Source of the DNA: Kaistia defluvii
GTDB taxonomy: Bacteria > Pseudomonadota > Alphaproteobacteria > Rhizobiales > Kaistiaceae
Assembly (NCBI RefSeq): GCF_026343955.1
Contig: NZ_JAPKNI010000011.1
Location: forward strand, 62,001 to 126,000
Length of the DNA: 64,000 bases
Direction of reading: 5' to 3'
Shown: one piece after another, positions 12,136-20,927 of the stretch
Layout: each line of letters starts with the position of its first letter
How positions within the stretch are numbered: the first letter of the stretch is position 1
Translations under genes and position numbers: made by a program
The notes under the pieces: generated by a model
Told to the model about the DNA's origin: nothing
Database searches by the model: none
The model's input: the letters and a program-made list of their open reading frames with translations, nothing else

Positions 12136-12147
12136 CGGGCAGACCGA

Positions 12148-13668
12148 CTATTCGTCGATCATGCGCTTCAGCAACTCGATCTCTTCCTTCAGATGCTGGT
12201 CTCCCTGCATCATCTCCTCGACCTTGCGGACCGCATGCAGCACCGTGGTATGGTCGCGGCCGCCGAAACGACGGCCGATTTCCGGCAGCGAGCGGGGGGT
12301 CAGCGTCTTGGACAAATACATAGCGATTTGACGGGGACGCACGATGGTGCGGGTGCGTCGGCTCGACAGCAGGTCGGCCTTCGACACGTTGTAGTGGCGC
12401 GAGACGACCTTCTGGATGTCCTCGATCTTGACCCGGCGCGGCTCGGAGGCGCCGACGAGATCGCGAAGCGTGATCTCGGCCGAATTCATCGTCACCGGCT
12501 GGTTGGTGAACTGCCACTGCGCCACGAGGCGGTTCAACGCGCCTTCCAGGTCGCGGCCGTTCGAGACGACCGACTGGGCGACATATTCGATGACCGTCTC
12601 GGGGACGTCGACGCCGGGATTCTGCGACTGCGCGATCGCATAGCGTGACTTCAGTATATCGCGGCGCAGATCCAGATCCGGCGAGCCGATCTCGAAGGCG
12701 ACGCCGCCGCGAAGGCGCGAGCGGACGCGTTCGTCCAGCGTCTCCAGCTCGGCCGCGGGACGGTCCGCCGCCACCACAACCTGGCGCGCGCCGTCGATCA
12801 GCGCGTTCAGCATGTGGCAGAATTCCTGCTGCACCGACTTGCCCTGCAGGAACTGCAGATCGTCGATCAGCAGCAGATCGATGTCGCGCAGGTTCTCCTT
12901 GAACGCGATCGCCGACTGGTTCTTCAGCGCCGCGACGAAGCGGAACATGAAGTGCTCTGCGGTCAGATAGACCACCTTGCGGTTCGGATCGGCGCGGCGC
13001 GCCGCCTGGGCGACGGCATGCAGCAGATGCGTCTTGCCGCGACCGACACAGGCGTGAAGGTAGAGCGGGTTGTAGGGCGTCGGCCGGCCGGCCGGGGTCT
13101 CGGCGACGGCGCGAGCGGCGGCATAGGCAACGCGGTTGGCGCCGCCCTCGCAGAAGGTCTCGAAGGTGAAGCGCGGATCGACCGGCGAGCCGGCGCCATC
13201 GGCCTCGATGCGGGCGGGGCTCGCCTGCATCAGGACCGGGGCAGCACTGGCCGCGGGAATGAAGGTCGGGGTCGGATTGGCGGCGACGCTTGCCACGGCC
13301 GGCTTGTCGACCTTGGCGGGAGCGCGCGCCCGGACGGCGCCGCGGACGACGAGCTCGACGCGGCGGACGCTGTCGACTTCCGCCGTCCAGAGACCCAGCA
13401 GCTTGTCGAAATAATGCGCCTGGATCCACGATTTCAGAAACCGCGTCGGCACCGAAAGATTGACGGATGCGCCATCGGCGCCTTCGAACTCAACACGCGC
13501 AAACCAGCTTGAGAAGACGTCCTCGCCCAGCTCCGTCCGAAGCCGCGTCTTGACGCGCTCCCACAGCACCGCATCGGCACGCCCGCTCATCGGCTGAACC
13601 TCTTCGACGGCGATAGCCCGCAGGGCCGAAGCCCCCGATCCGAATTCGCCAGTCCTGTCGTCGCGCAT
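12148..13668 (-). CDS. dnaA: Chromosomal replication initiator protein DnaA
   Basis: AAA+ ATPase that binds DnaA boxes at oriC, melts the origin and loads DnaB. With the ATG at 13668 (GAGGGG 6 bases upstream) the protein has 506 residues. Domain I is about 30-110, a Pro/Ala linker about 112-165, the AAA+ domain about 166-390 (Walker A ACVGRGKT at 206-213, Walker [10 protein letters not shown], arginine region RVRSRL), and DNA-binding domain IV about 405-506 with the signature [12 protein letters not shown]. The Walker A loop begins Ala-Cys and has Arg before GKT, whereas GG/SS and Leu are more usual; it still fits the [AG]xxxxGK[ST] rule. An upstream ATG at 13695 has no ribosome site. It directly follows a rhodanese gene on the same strand. 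Confidence 0.98.
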   Translation of the reverse strand: MRDDRTGEFGSGASALRAIAVEEVQPMSGRADAVLWERVKTRLRTELGEDVFSSWFARVEFEGADGASVNLSVPTRFLKSWIQAHYFDKLLGLWTAEVDSVRRVELVVRGAVRARAPAKVDKPAVASVAANPTPTFIPAASAAPVLMQASPARIEADGAGSPVDPRFTFETFCEGGANRVAYAAARAVAETPAGRPTPYNPLYLHACVGRGKTHLLHAVAQAARRADPNRKVVYLTAEHFMFRFVAALKNQSAIAFKENLRDIDLLLIDDLQFLQGKSVQQEFCHMLNALIDGARQVVVAADRPAAELETLDERVRSRLRGGVAFEIGSPDLDLRRDILKSRYAIAQSQNPGVDVPETVIEYVAQSVVSNGRDLEGALNRLVAQWQFTNQPVTMNSAEITLRDLVGASEPRRVKIEDIQKVVSRHYNVSKADLLSSRRTRTIVRPRQIAMYLSKTLTPRSLPEIGRRFGGRDHTTVLHAVRKVEEMMQGDQHLKEEIELLKRMIDE

Positions 13669-13699
13669 CTGAGCCCCTCTCGTAACGATTGGCATCTAA

Positions 13700-14146
13700 T
13701 CATGATTGGACCCAAGGCAGTCCCGCAGCTTTCCAGCCATCCACGGAACCGCGATGTCGGCCCTCGTCCAGCGGCCCTTCAAAGCCGCCGGCAATGTTGA
13801 AGCACCGGTCGAAACCGGCATCGGCCAGGGCGTTCGCTGCCGCGAGGCTGCGCGCGCCGGACCGGCACAGAAAATACAAGGCCGTCTCGCGACCGACGCC
13901 GCGTCGGTCCAGTTCGGCCGCGAGCACCTCGGCGAAGTCGGCATTGACCGCCATCGTCGGGTAGCTCTGCCATTCCACCAGCAGCGTCTCCTTGCCGATG
14001 GCGCTCAGGTCGACAATGCCGACATAAGCCCACTCGGCCCGGGTCCGCACGTCGATCAGCATCGACTGCGGCTCGCTGGAGAGACCTTCCCAAGCCTCAT
14101 CGGCCGAAACGTCGCCGGCGAAGCTGCCGGCAGGCGAACGAGACAT
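13700..14146 (-). CDS. Rhodanese-like domain protein upstream of dnaA
   Basis: A 148-residue single-domain rhodanese homologue. The fold is recognisable from SADEAWEGLSSEPQSMLIDVRTRAEWAYVG at the start and LYFLCRSGARSLAAANALADAGF at the active-site loop (CRSGAR, with the sulfur-carrying Cys). A C-terminal stretch FNIAGGFEGPLDEGRHRG follows. Rhodaneses carry a persulfide on this Cys and pass sulfur to acceptors; the acceptor here is unknown. Cytoplasmic, no signal peptide. It ends 31 bases before the dnaA start and there is no terminator between them, so dnaA may be co-transcribed with it. Confidence 0.8.
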   Translation of the reverse strand: MSRSPAGSFAGDVSADEAWEGLSSEPQSMLIDVRTRAEWAYVGIVDLSAIGKETLLVEWQSYPTMAVNADFAEVLAAELDRRGVGRETALYFLCRSGARSLAAANALADAGFDRCFNIAGGFEGPLDEGRHRGSVDGWKAAGLPWVQS

Positions 14147-14756
14147 ACTGCCCCCTCACGCACATGACCGGCGGGTCACGCACTATGTAAAACGGTCGTT
14201 GATACAGGGTGGTGGAGGTTCTTCCAGAACGCGGAAGCAGTTAAATACGCAAAAACACTACATATAGAGCAAACTTAATGTTCGCGATTTCACTGCCGTT
14301 GCGCCCCTAGACTCTCAGAGGCGAGAAACGCCTGTTTGAATAATTGCCGGATCACCCCTCCGGCGGACGACGACTTTTGCTGTCGTGTCCATGAAGGGGA
14401 AAATACACAGCGGGTTGGTGGCTCGCAACGGCGCAACACCAAGATTCGCCCGCGCCCCGGCGCCGCACCCCCTGGCTCCCACCCCATCCCCCCCTCCAGC
14501 CCGTCCGAATCCCTTACGACTCAAAGGGTTCAGATGGCGGCGGCGGGGGCCGAGAAAAGATCCGAAGCAGGCGAAAAATATTCGACCCGCGGCCCTTGAC
14601 TCGACTGGAATCCCGCCGAGTCGATGGGGGTCATGCCGACCGCCCGATAAGCCATTGATTTTGCTCACTAAATGATGCGAAGCAGTCTGGCTTGCCGCGC
14701 TTCCGCAAGGGCCATAACGGCATTTCTGAGGCAGGGCAGACACTTACCCGCATAAC
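14147..14756. other. Non-coding region upstream of rhodanese-dnaA
   Basis: About 600 bases with no convincing gene. It contains an AT-rich patch at about 14239-14290, a small hairpin (AGGCG-AGAAA-CGCCT near 14319-14333) and six GANTC sites, five of them between 14507 and 14622. It must hold the promoter for the rhodanese-dnaA pair, though I cannot pick a convincing -35/-10 pair. I find no good match to the DnaA box TTATCCACA, so there is no positive support for calling this the replication origin. Confidence 0.5.
14507..14622. promoter_or_regulatory. Cluster of five GANTC (CcrM) methylation sites
   Basis: GANTC occurs at 14507-14511, 14518-14522, 14598-14602, 14608-14612 and 14618-14622, with a sixth at 14310-14314. 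At the GC content of this DNA about one site per 300 bases is expected. CcrM methylates adenine in GANTC in alphaproteobacteria, and promoter methylation is known to affect dnaA transcription in Caulobacter. Function here is inferred from position. Confidence 0.45.
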
Positions 14757-14784
14757 AAAAAAGCCCGGCCGAAGCCGAGCTTTT
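14757..14784 (-). terminator. Intrinsic terminator of rpsT
   Basis: On the minus strand AAAAGCTCGGC, a TTCG tetraloop and GCCGGGCTTTT form an 11-base-pair stem with one G-U pair, running into a U-tract. It starts 24 bases after the rpsT stop. Confidence 0.85.
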
Positions 14785-14808
14785 GTCAATCCCCAGAAAG
14801 TCTGCAGA

Positions 14809-15075
14809 TCAGGCGGAAATCGCCTTCACGCGCGCTGCGAGGCGCGAAACCTTGCGGGAAGCGGTGTTCTTGTGCAGCACGCCCTTCTGGGCAGCGCGCA
14901 TCAGTTCCGGCTGGGCGTTCTTGAGCGCCTCGGCGGCAGCGGCGGCGTTGCCGGACGCGATCGCCTCTTCAACCTTGCGCACATGCGTGCGCATGCGGCT
15001 GCGGCGATTGCGGTTGACCTCGGCACGGCGAGCAATCTTGCGGGTCGCCTTCTTGGCGGACGGCGTATTGGCCAT
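14809..15075 (-). CDS. rpsT: 30S ribosomal protein S20
   Basis: Primary-binding protein of the small ribosomal subunit that contacts 16S rRNA. The 88-residue protein starts [17 protein letters not shown], is rich in Lys, Arg and Ala, and is almost wholly helical, with [10 protein letters not shown]-like helices and the end [18 protein letters not shown] lies about 6 bases before the ATG at 15075; the frame continues upstream to 15120 but that part is leader. It has its own promoter and terminator and a leader of about 100 bases, long enough for translational control as known for S20 in other bacteria. Confidence 0.96.
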   Translation of the reverse strand: MANTPSAKKATRKIARRAEVNRNRRSRMRTHVRKVEEAIASGNAAAAAEALKNAQPELMRAAQKGVLHKNTASRKVSRLAARVKAISA

Positions 15076-15185
15076 GAGGGGCCTTCCTGAAAAAGCGGTT
15101 CGTTGGACTTTCCGTGCCACGAACCCATAGGAGTTCAGGCTAAACGGAAGAGGCAGCTTCGCGGCCGCCCCGGGTTCATGGGCGG

Positions 15186-15214
15186 CTTATAATCATCTGC
15201 CCGCGCGCCGTCAA
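15186..15214 (-). promoter_or_regulatory. Sigma-70-type promoter of rpsT
   Basis: Minus strand TTGACG (15209-15214), a 17-base spacer, then TATAAG (15186-15191). This is close to the housekeeping consensus and is placed about 110 bases before the rpsT start codon. Confidence 0.7.
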
Positions 15215-15230
15215 TCGGGAAGCGCAGGAT

Positions 15231-16034
15231 TCAGCGGTTGCGGAACGCCGCTGGCCGCTTGTCGAGGAACGCCGCCATTCCCTCCCGCGCGTCCTCGGTT
15301 GCGAACAGCGAATGGAACAGCCGCCGCTCGGTACGGATGCCGTCGGCGAGCGGGCTTTCGAAGGCGCGGTTGACCGCCTCCTTGGCCATCAGCACGGACG
15401 GTCGCGACAGGCTCGCGATCTTCTGCGCGGCGGCAATCGCCTGGTCGACCAGTTCCGCCGTCGGGACGACGCGCGACACCAGGCCGATACGCTCGGCCTC
15501 CGCCGCGTCGATCATCCGGCCGGTCAGCACCATGTCCATGGTCTTGGCCTTGCCGATCGAACGGGCGAGGCGCTGGGTGCCGCCGGCGCCCGGCATCAGG
15601 CCCAGCGTGATCTCCGGCTGGCCGAACTTCGCGTTGTCAGCCGCGATGACAAGATCGCACATGAGCGCCAGTTCGCAGCCGCCGCCCAGCGCGAAGCCCG
15701 CCACCGCCGCCACGACCGGCTTGCGGACGGCCGCGAGGCGCTCCCAGCGGGCGACGAAATCATCCAGGAAGACGTCGACATAACCGAGCGCCTGCATCTC
15801 CTTGATATCGGCGCCGGCGGCAAAGGCCTTTTCCGAGCCCGTGAGCACGATGGCGCCGATGCCGTCATCCGCCTCGAAACCGTCGAGCGCCGCATTCAGG
15901 TCGGCGATCAGCTGGCGGCTCAGCGCATTCAGCGCCTTCGGCCGGTTCAGCCGGATCAGGCCGACGGCGGAATGGGTCTCGACCAGGACGGTCTCGTAGG
16001 TCGCGTCTTCGGACGGCGTGATCTTCGACGACAT
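15231..16034 (-). CDS. Enoyl-CoA hydratase
   Basis: Crotonase-superfamily enzyme that hydrates 2-trans-enoyl-CoA to 3-hydroxyacyl-CoA in fatty-acid beta-oxidation. The 267-residue protein shows the oxyanion-hole segments [11 protein letters not shown] and [14 protein letters not shown], the glutamate region [22 protein letters not shown] and the C-terminal [26 protein letters not shown] precedes the ATG at 16034 by 6 bases; the longer frame to 16127 is leader. Close relatives are often labelled short-chain enoyl-CoA hydratase. The gene lies between mutM and rpsT on the same strand, a conserved arrangement near dnaA in this order, with no clear functional reason. Confidence 0.9.
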   Translation of the reverse strand: MSSKITPSEDATYETVLVETHSAVGLIRLNRPKALNALSRQLIADLNAALDGFEADDGIGAIVLTGSEKAFAAGADIKEMQALGYVDVFLDDFVARWERLAAVRKPVVAAVAGFALGGGCELALMCDLVIAADNAKFGQPEITLGLMPGAGGTQRLARSIGKAKTMDMVLTGRMIDAAEAERIGLVSRVVPTAELVDQAIAAAQKIASLSRPSVLMAKEAVNRAFESPLADGIRTERRLFHSLFATEDAREGMAAFLDKRPAAFRNR

Positions 16035-16162
16035 GGCGCGCTCCCGCATTCGGCTCGTCGCCCTCCCGCCAATCGGCAAATCAGCAGGGCGACCTTGCCG
16101 CAGGCCTAAAGGAGGCAGGCCCGGCATTCAAGCGGCGCGGCGGGCGGCGGCGCCGTTCCCGC

Positions 16163-17032
16163 TCATTTCTGGCAGACAGGGCAATAGAAGGTCGAGCGGC
16201 CGGACTGCACCTTGCGCGCAATCACGCCGGAACAGCCAGGCGTCGGGCATGGCTCGCCTTCGCGGTCATAGACGCGAAACGAGTGCTGGAAATAGCCAAG
16301 CTCGCCATTGGCCTGGCGGTGATCGCGCAGCGACGAGCCGCCGGCGGCGATGGCGGCGGCCAGAACCTCGCGGATCGAGGTGGCGAGCCGCTCCGCCGAT
16401 TTCGCCGTGAGCGCCCCGGCGCTTTTCTCCGGCGACAGGCCGGACATATGCAGCGCCTCGCAGACATAGATATTGCCGAGGCCGGCGATCAGCCGCTGGT
16501 CGAGCAGCGCCGCCTTCAGCGGCGTCTTCTTGCCCTGGAACAAAGCGTGCAGCGCCTTGCCATCGAAAGCATTGCCGACCGGCTCGATGCCGAGGCCGAC
16601 GAGATGCCGGGCCGCCTCGATCTCCGCGCGGGCCACCAGATCCATGAAGCCGAAGCGGCGCGGGTCATTATAGATGACGCGCTTTCCGTTCGAGAGATGG
16701 AACACGACGTGGTCATGCGCGGCGGCTTTTCCGCGCGGATGATGGAACTCGCCCGGCGTCTCGGCATCGACGCCCGGCCCGTCCTCGATCCGGAACGAAC
16801 CCGACATGCCGAGATGCATGATCAGCACCGCGCCATCGTCGAGATCGGCGAGCAGGTATTTCGCACGCCGGCCGAGCCCCTCGATCCGCCGGCCTGTCAG
16901 CCTTTCGGCAAAGCGCTCGGGAAAGGGAAAGCGAAGGTCGGGCCGGCGCTGCTCCAGGCGTTCGATCACGGCGCCCTCCATGGCGGGGGCAAGGCCCTGG
17001 CGGACGGTTTCTACCTCGGGAAGTTCTGGCAT
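16163..17032 (-). CDS. mutM: Formamidopyrimidine-DNA glycosylase (Fpg)
   Basis: Bifunctional base-excision glycosylase/AP lyase that removes 8-oxoguanine and formamidopyrimidines. The 289-residue protein starts [14 protein letters not shown], giving the catalytic N-terminal Pro and Glu after Met removal. It carries the helix-two-turn-helix region ([20 protein letters not shown]) and ends in a CX4CX16-type zinc finger (CPTPGCSGV ... YCPVCQK). All key residues are present. It is divergent from ubiE, with about 160 bases between the start codons for both promoters. Confidence 0.97.
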   Translation of the reverse strand: MPELPEVETVRQGLAPAMEGAVIERLEQRRPDLRFPFPERFAERLTGRRIEGLGRRAKYLLADLDDGAVLIMHLGMSGSFRIEDGPGVDAETPGEFHHPRGKAAAHDHVVFHLSNGKRVIYNDPRRFGFMDLVARAEIEAARHLVGLGIEPVGNAFDGKALHALFQGKKTPLKAALLDQRLIAGLGNIYVCEALHMSGLSPEKSAGALTAKSAERLATSIREVLAAAIAAGGSSLRDHRQANGELGYFQHSFRVYDREGEPCPTPGCSGVIARKVQSGRSTFYCPVCQK

Positions 17033-17196
17033 TTAGGCTGCGTCAACTCTGCGGGTATGGGGGCCGTGGCGCGCTGGATGCGCATCAGCTATCAAGGACT
17101 TCGATTTTTCCCAGATCGGGCGGTGGTCGCCGCATTCGCGGGCTTTCCCGCACCGCGATCGCTGGCTCACATGCGTAATATAAGGAGTGGGACGCC

Positions 17197-17976
17197 ATGG
17201 CGACCGAATCTCGCAGCGAGACGCCCGAAAAGGGCCGTGCCTCCTTCGGATTCCGCGATGTCGACGTCGATGCCAAGCAGGGCATGGTCAACGACGTCTT
17301 CCACAAGGTGGCCTCGCGCTACGATCTGATGAACGATCTGATGTCGGCCGGCCTGCACCGCATCTGGAAGGATGCGATGGTGTCGTGGCTGACGCCGCCG
17401 CGCAACCGGCCATTCGAGGTGCTGGATGTCGCCGGCGGCACCGGCGACGTGTCGTTCCGCATCGTCGAGCGCTCGCAGAAATCGGCGACCGCGACGGTCT
17501 GCGACATCAACGCCTCGATGCTGGAAGTCGGCCGCGAGCGCGCGGAAAAGCGCGGCCTCGCCGACCATGTCAGCTTCGTCGAGGGCAATGCCGAGGAGCT
17601 CCCCTTCGAGGATGGCCGTTTCGACGCCTATACGATCGCCTTCGGCATCCGCAACGTGCCGCGCATCGACCAGGCACTGAAGGAGGCCTATCGGGTACTG
17701 AAGCCCGGCGGCCGCTTCCTCTGCCTGGAATTTTCCGACGTCGACGTTCCCGGCCTCGACAAGGTCTACAATTTCTATTCGTTCAACGTCATTCCGGCGA
17801 TGGGCAAGGCGGTCGCCGGTGACAGCGAGAGCTATCGCTATCTGGTCGAATCGATCCGCCGCTTCCCGCATCAGGAGCGCTTTGCCGAGATGATCCGCCA
17901 GGCCGGCTTCGCCAAGGTCTCCTATCGCAATCTGACGGGCGGCATCGCCGCCATTCACTCGGGCTGGAAAATCTGA
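17197..17976 (+). CDS. ubiE: Ubiquinone/menaquinone biosynthesis C-methyltransferase
   Basis: SAM-dependent C-methylation of 2-polyprenyl-6-methoxy-1,4-benzoquinol in ubiquinone synthesis (and of demethylmenaquinol where present). The 259-residue protein has the SAM-binding motif [16 protein letters not shown], the family signature [18 protein letters not shown], and the second signature [13 protein letters not shown] near residue 170. Its end IHSGWKI is typical. AAGGAGTGG precedes the ATG. ubiB starts 5 bases after the stop, so the two are co-transcribed. Confidence 0.96.
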   Translation: MATESRSETPEKGRASFGFRDVDVDAKQGMVNDVFHKVASRYDLMNDLMSAGLHRIWKDAMVSWLTPPRNRPFEVLDVAGGTGDVSFRIVERSQKSATATVCDINASMLEVGRERAEKRGLADHVSFVEGNAEELPFEDGRFDAYTIAFGIRNVPRIDQALKEAYRVLKPGGRFLCLEFSDVDVPGLDKVYNFYSFNVIPAMGKAVAGDSESYRYLVESIRRFPHQERFAEMIRQAGFAKVSYRNLTGGIAAIHSGWKI

Positions 17977-17980
17977 CGCG

Positions 17981-19555
17981 ATGGCGCTCGGCATAGCCGC
18001 CCTTTTCCGCCTCGCCGCGGCCGGTTTCGTTCTGGCGCGTGAAGGCGCGTTCAGCCTCGTCGATATCGATGACCTGCCCTCCGGCGCGCGCCTCGGCGTC
18101 CGGCTCGGCCGCCTGGTCGAGCGCCGCTCGGCGCTGGTCGCCGATCGCGGCGAGCGGATCACCGCCGCCCTCAACAGGCTCGGCCCTTCCTATGTGAAGC
18201 TCGGCCAGTTCATGGCGACCCGGCCCGACTTCGTCGGCGAGGATGTCGCCGATGCGCTGGGGAGGCTGCGCGACGAGATCGAGCCCTTCGGCGAGCCGGC
18301 GGCCCGTGTCGTCATCGAGAAGAATTTCGGCAAGCCGGTCGAGGCGATCTTCGCCAATTTCTCGCCGCCGATCGCCGCCGCCTCCATCGCCCAGGTGCAC
18401 AAGGCCGACGTGATCGAGGCCGACGGCACCTTGCGCGCCGTGGCCGTCAAGGTACTGCGCCCGGGCGTGCGCAGCCGCTTTCGCCGCGATCTCGAGACCT
18501 TCTATGCCGGCGCGCATCTGGTCGAGCGGCTCGATCCCGCCATGCAGCGGCTGAAGCCGCTCGCCGTGGTCGACACGCTGGCGCGCTCCGTCTCGATGGA
18601 GATGGATCTGCGCCTCGAGGCGGCGGCGCTTTCCGAAATGGCCGAGCGCACCCAGGGCGACCCCGGCTTCCGCGTGCCCAAGGTCGACTGGGCCCGCACG
18701 GCGCGCGACGTGCTGACGCTGGAATGGATCGACGGCGTCAAGCTTTCCGATCCCGCCGGCATCGAGGCGGCCGGCCATGACCGCAAGGCGGTCGCGCGAC
18801 GGCTGATGCAGGCCTTCCTGCGCCACGCCATGCGCGACGGCTTCTTCCATGCCGACATGCACCAGGGCAACCTGTTCGTCGACGCGGCCGGCGATGTCGT
18901 GGCCGTCGATTTCGGCATCATGGGACGGCTCGGCCAGGCCGAGCGGCGCTTCCTCGCCGAAATCCTCTACGGTTTCATCAAGCGTGACTATCTGCGCATC
19001 GCCGAAGTGCATATGGAGGCCGGCTACGTCCCCGCCCGCCACGCGCCGGAGGATTTCGCCCAGGCGCTGCGCGCCATTGGCGAGCCGATCCACGGCCAGC
19101 CGGCCAGCGACATCTCGATGGCCAAGCTGCTGACGCTGCTGTTCGAAGTCACCGAACTTTTCGACATGCAGACGCGGCCGGAGCTTCTGATGCTGCAGAA
19201 GACGATGGTCGTCGTCGAAGGCGTCGCCCGCTCGCTCGATCCCACCTTCGACATGTGGGACGCCTCCGAGCCGGTGGTGCGCGAATGGATCGAGCGCAAT
19301 CTCGGCCCCCTCGGCAAGCTGCAGGAGGCCGGCTCCGGCATCGCCGATCTCGGCCGCGCCGTCACCAGCCTGCCCACCATGCTGCAGCATGGCGCCCGGA
19401 TCGCCGCGCAGTTGAGCGACGCGACCCGCGACGGCATCACCCTGTCGCCGGAAACTGTCGAGGCGATCGGCCGCGCCGAGGGCCGCGGCAATCGCTGGCT
19501 GACGGTCGGCGTCTGGGTGGCGGTTGTGCTGCTCGCCTGGAATATGTTCACGTAG
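17981..19555 (+). CDS. ubiB: UbiB, atypical kinase-like ubiquinone biosynthesis protein
   Basis: ABC1/ADCK family protein needed for ubiquinone synthesis; it has an atypical kinase fold with ATPase rather than protein-kinase activity. The 524-residue protein shows the KxGQ segment (LGPSYVKLGQFMATRPDF), the Ala-rich nucleotide loop (PIAAASIAQVHKAD), the catalytic-loop equivalent GFFHADMHQGNLFV and the metal-binding AVDFGIMGRLGQ. A single C-terminal membrane helix (WLTVGVWVAVVLLAWNMF) anchors it. It is tightly coupled to ubiE and followed after 45 bases by coaBC. Confidence 0.94.
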   Translation: MALGIAALFRLAAAGFVLAREGAFSLVDIDDLPSGARLGVRLGRLVERRSALVADRGERITAALNRLGPSYVKLGQFMATRPDFVGEDVADALGRLRDEIEPFGEPAARVVIEKNFGKPVEAIFANFSPPIAAASIAQVHKADVIEADGTLRAVAVKVLRPGVRSRFRRDLETFYAGAHLVERLDPAMQRLKPLAVVDTLARSVSMEMDLRLEAAALSEMAERTQGDPGFRVPKVDWARTARDVLTLEWIDGVKLSDPAGIEAAGHDRKAVARRLMQAFLRHAMRDGFFHADMHQGNLFVDAAGDVVAVDFGIMGRLGQAERRFLAEILYGFIKRDYLRIAEVHMEAGYVPARHAPEDFAQALRAIGEPIHGQPASDISMAKLLTLLFEVTELFDMQTRPELLMLQKTMVVVEGVARSLDPTFDMWDASEPVVREWIERNLGPLGKLQEAGSGIADLGRAVTSLPTMLQHGARIAAQLSDATRDGITLSPETVEAIGRAEGRGNRWLTVGVWVAVVLLAWNMFT

Positions 19556-19600
19556 CTCTGGCCCTCGCGCACCGCGCGGAGACGACAGCGGGGAAGCATC

Positions 19601-20863
19601 ATGGCGCATTCGGACGCGACGCTTCAGGACAAGCGCATCCTGCTCGTCATCGCCGGCGGCATAGCCGCCTATAAGGGCCTCGACCTGATCCGCCGCCTCA
19701 AGGAGCGCGGCGCGACGGTTCGAGTCGTCATGACCAAGGGCGCGACGGAATTCATCACCCCGCTCGCAGCCGGCGCGCTCGCCGGCGGCACGGTCTATAC
19801 CGAGCTGTTCGACCGGGAAGCCGAGCAGGATGTCGGCCATATCCGGCTGGCCCGCGAGGCCGATCTGATCGTTGTTGCCCCCGCCACCGCCGACCTGATG
19901 GCAAAAATGGCGGGCGGCCATGCCGACGACCTCGCCAGCGCGATCCTGCTCGCGACCCGACTGCCCGTCCTCGTCGCGCCGGCGATGAACCCGGCCATGT
20001 GGGTGCATCCGGCGACCCAGCGCAATATCGCGACCCTGCTCGCCGACGGCATCCGGCTCGCCGGTCCCGAACGCGGCGAGATGGCCGAGAGCGGCGAGGC
20101 CGGAACCGGGCGGATGTCCGAGCCGCTCGCTATCGTCGCCGCCGTCGAGGCGCTTCTTGCGGCAGGCAAAGCTGATTCATCCGACAACGTCGCCGATGCC
20201 AAGCCTTTGTTGGGCAAGCATGTTCTTGTGACAGCCGGACCGACGCACGAGCCGATCGATCCCGTCCGCTACATTGCCAACCGCTCCTCCGGCAAGCAGG
20301 GCTTTGCCATCGCGGCCGCGGCCGCCGCCGCCGGCGCCCGCGTGACGCTGGTCGCCGGGCCGGTCGGCTTGGCGGATCCGGACGGCGTCTCGGTGCGCCG
20401 GGTCGAGACGGCGCGCGACATGCTCGCCGCCGTCGAGATCGCGCTTCCCGCCGACATCGCGATCTTCGCCGCCGCTGTCGCCGACTGGCGGCCGGCGCAT
20501 GAGGCGGGCTCGAAGCTGAAGAAGGACGGCAGCGGTATCGTGCCGCCCCTGCACGTGACCGAGAATCCCGACATCCTCGCGACCATCGCGCATCGCCGGG
20601 ATGGCCGCCCCGGCCTCGTCGTCGGCTTTGCCGCCGAGACGGACGATGTACTTGAAAACGCGGAGAAAAAGCTGGGTCGCAAGGGCGCCGACATCATCGT
20701 CGCCAACGATGTTTCGCCGGCGAACAATGTCATGGGCGGCGCCGCCAACACCGTGCATCTGGTGACGCCGGAGGGGATCGAAAGCTGGCCGCAGCTGCCG
20801 AAAGACGAGGTGGCGCGCCGCCTGGTGCACTGGATCGCCGGCCGCCTGAAGCCGACCGCCTGA
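19601..20863 (+). CDS. coaBC: Bifunctional phosphopantothenoylcysteine decarboxylase/synthetase
   Basis: Makes 4'-phosphopantetheine for coenzyme A: the C-terminal CoaB domain joins cysteine to 4'-phosphopantothenate and the N-terminal FMN-dependent CoaC domain decarboxylates the product. The 420-residue protein has the flavoprotein motif (IAGGIAAYKGLDLIRR), His80, the substrate motif APAMNPAMW, and CoaB motifs AGPTHEPIDPVRYIANRSSGKQG and DIIVANDV. At the CoaC substrate flap the sequence is ESGEAGTGRM, so Ser164 stands where many family members have the catalytic Cys of ACGxxGxGRM. Likely co-transcribed with ubiE-ubiB. Confidence 0.95.
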   Translation: MAHSDATLQDKRILLVIAGGIAAYKGLDLIRRLKERGATVRVVMTKGATEFITPLAAGALAGGTVYTELFDREAEQDVGHIRLAREADLIVVAPATADLMAKMAGGHADDLASAILLATRLPVLVAPAMNPAMWVHPATQRNIATLLADGIRLAGPERGEMAESGEAGTGRMSEPLAIVAAVEALLAAGKADSSDNVADAKPLLGKHVLVTAGPTHEPIDPVRYIANRSSGKQGFAIAAAAAAAGARVTLVAGPVGLADPDGVSVRRVETARDMLAAVEIALPADIAIFAAAVADWRPAHEAGSKLKKDGSGIVPPLHVTENPDILATIAHRRDGRPGLVVGFAAETDDVLENAEKKLGRKGADIIVANDVSPANNVMGGAANTVHLVTPEGIESWPQLPKDEVARRLVHWIAGRLKPTA

Positions 20864-20927
20864 ACGAGGCCCCATCATCCGCGCCCTCCTGACCCTCCTC
20901 CGCTGGATCGGACGACTGCTCCTCTGG

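Noticed and set aside
14147-14756. Replication origin (oriC) beside dnaA
   Set aside because: No convincing DnaA boxes; the best match (AAATACACA near 14400) has three mismatches. In many alphaproteobacteria oriC is near hemE, not dnaA.
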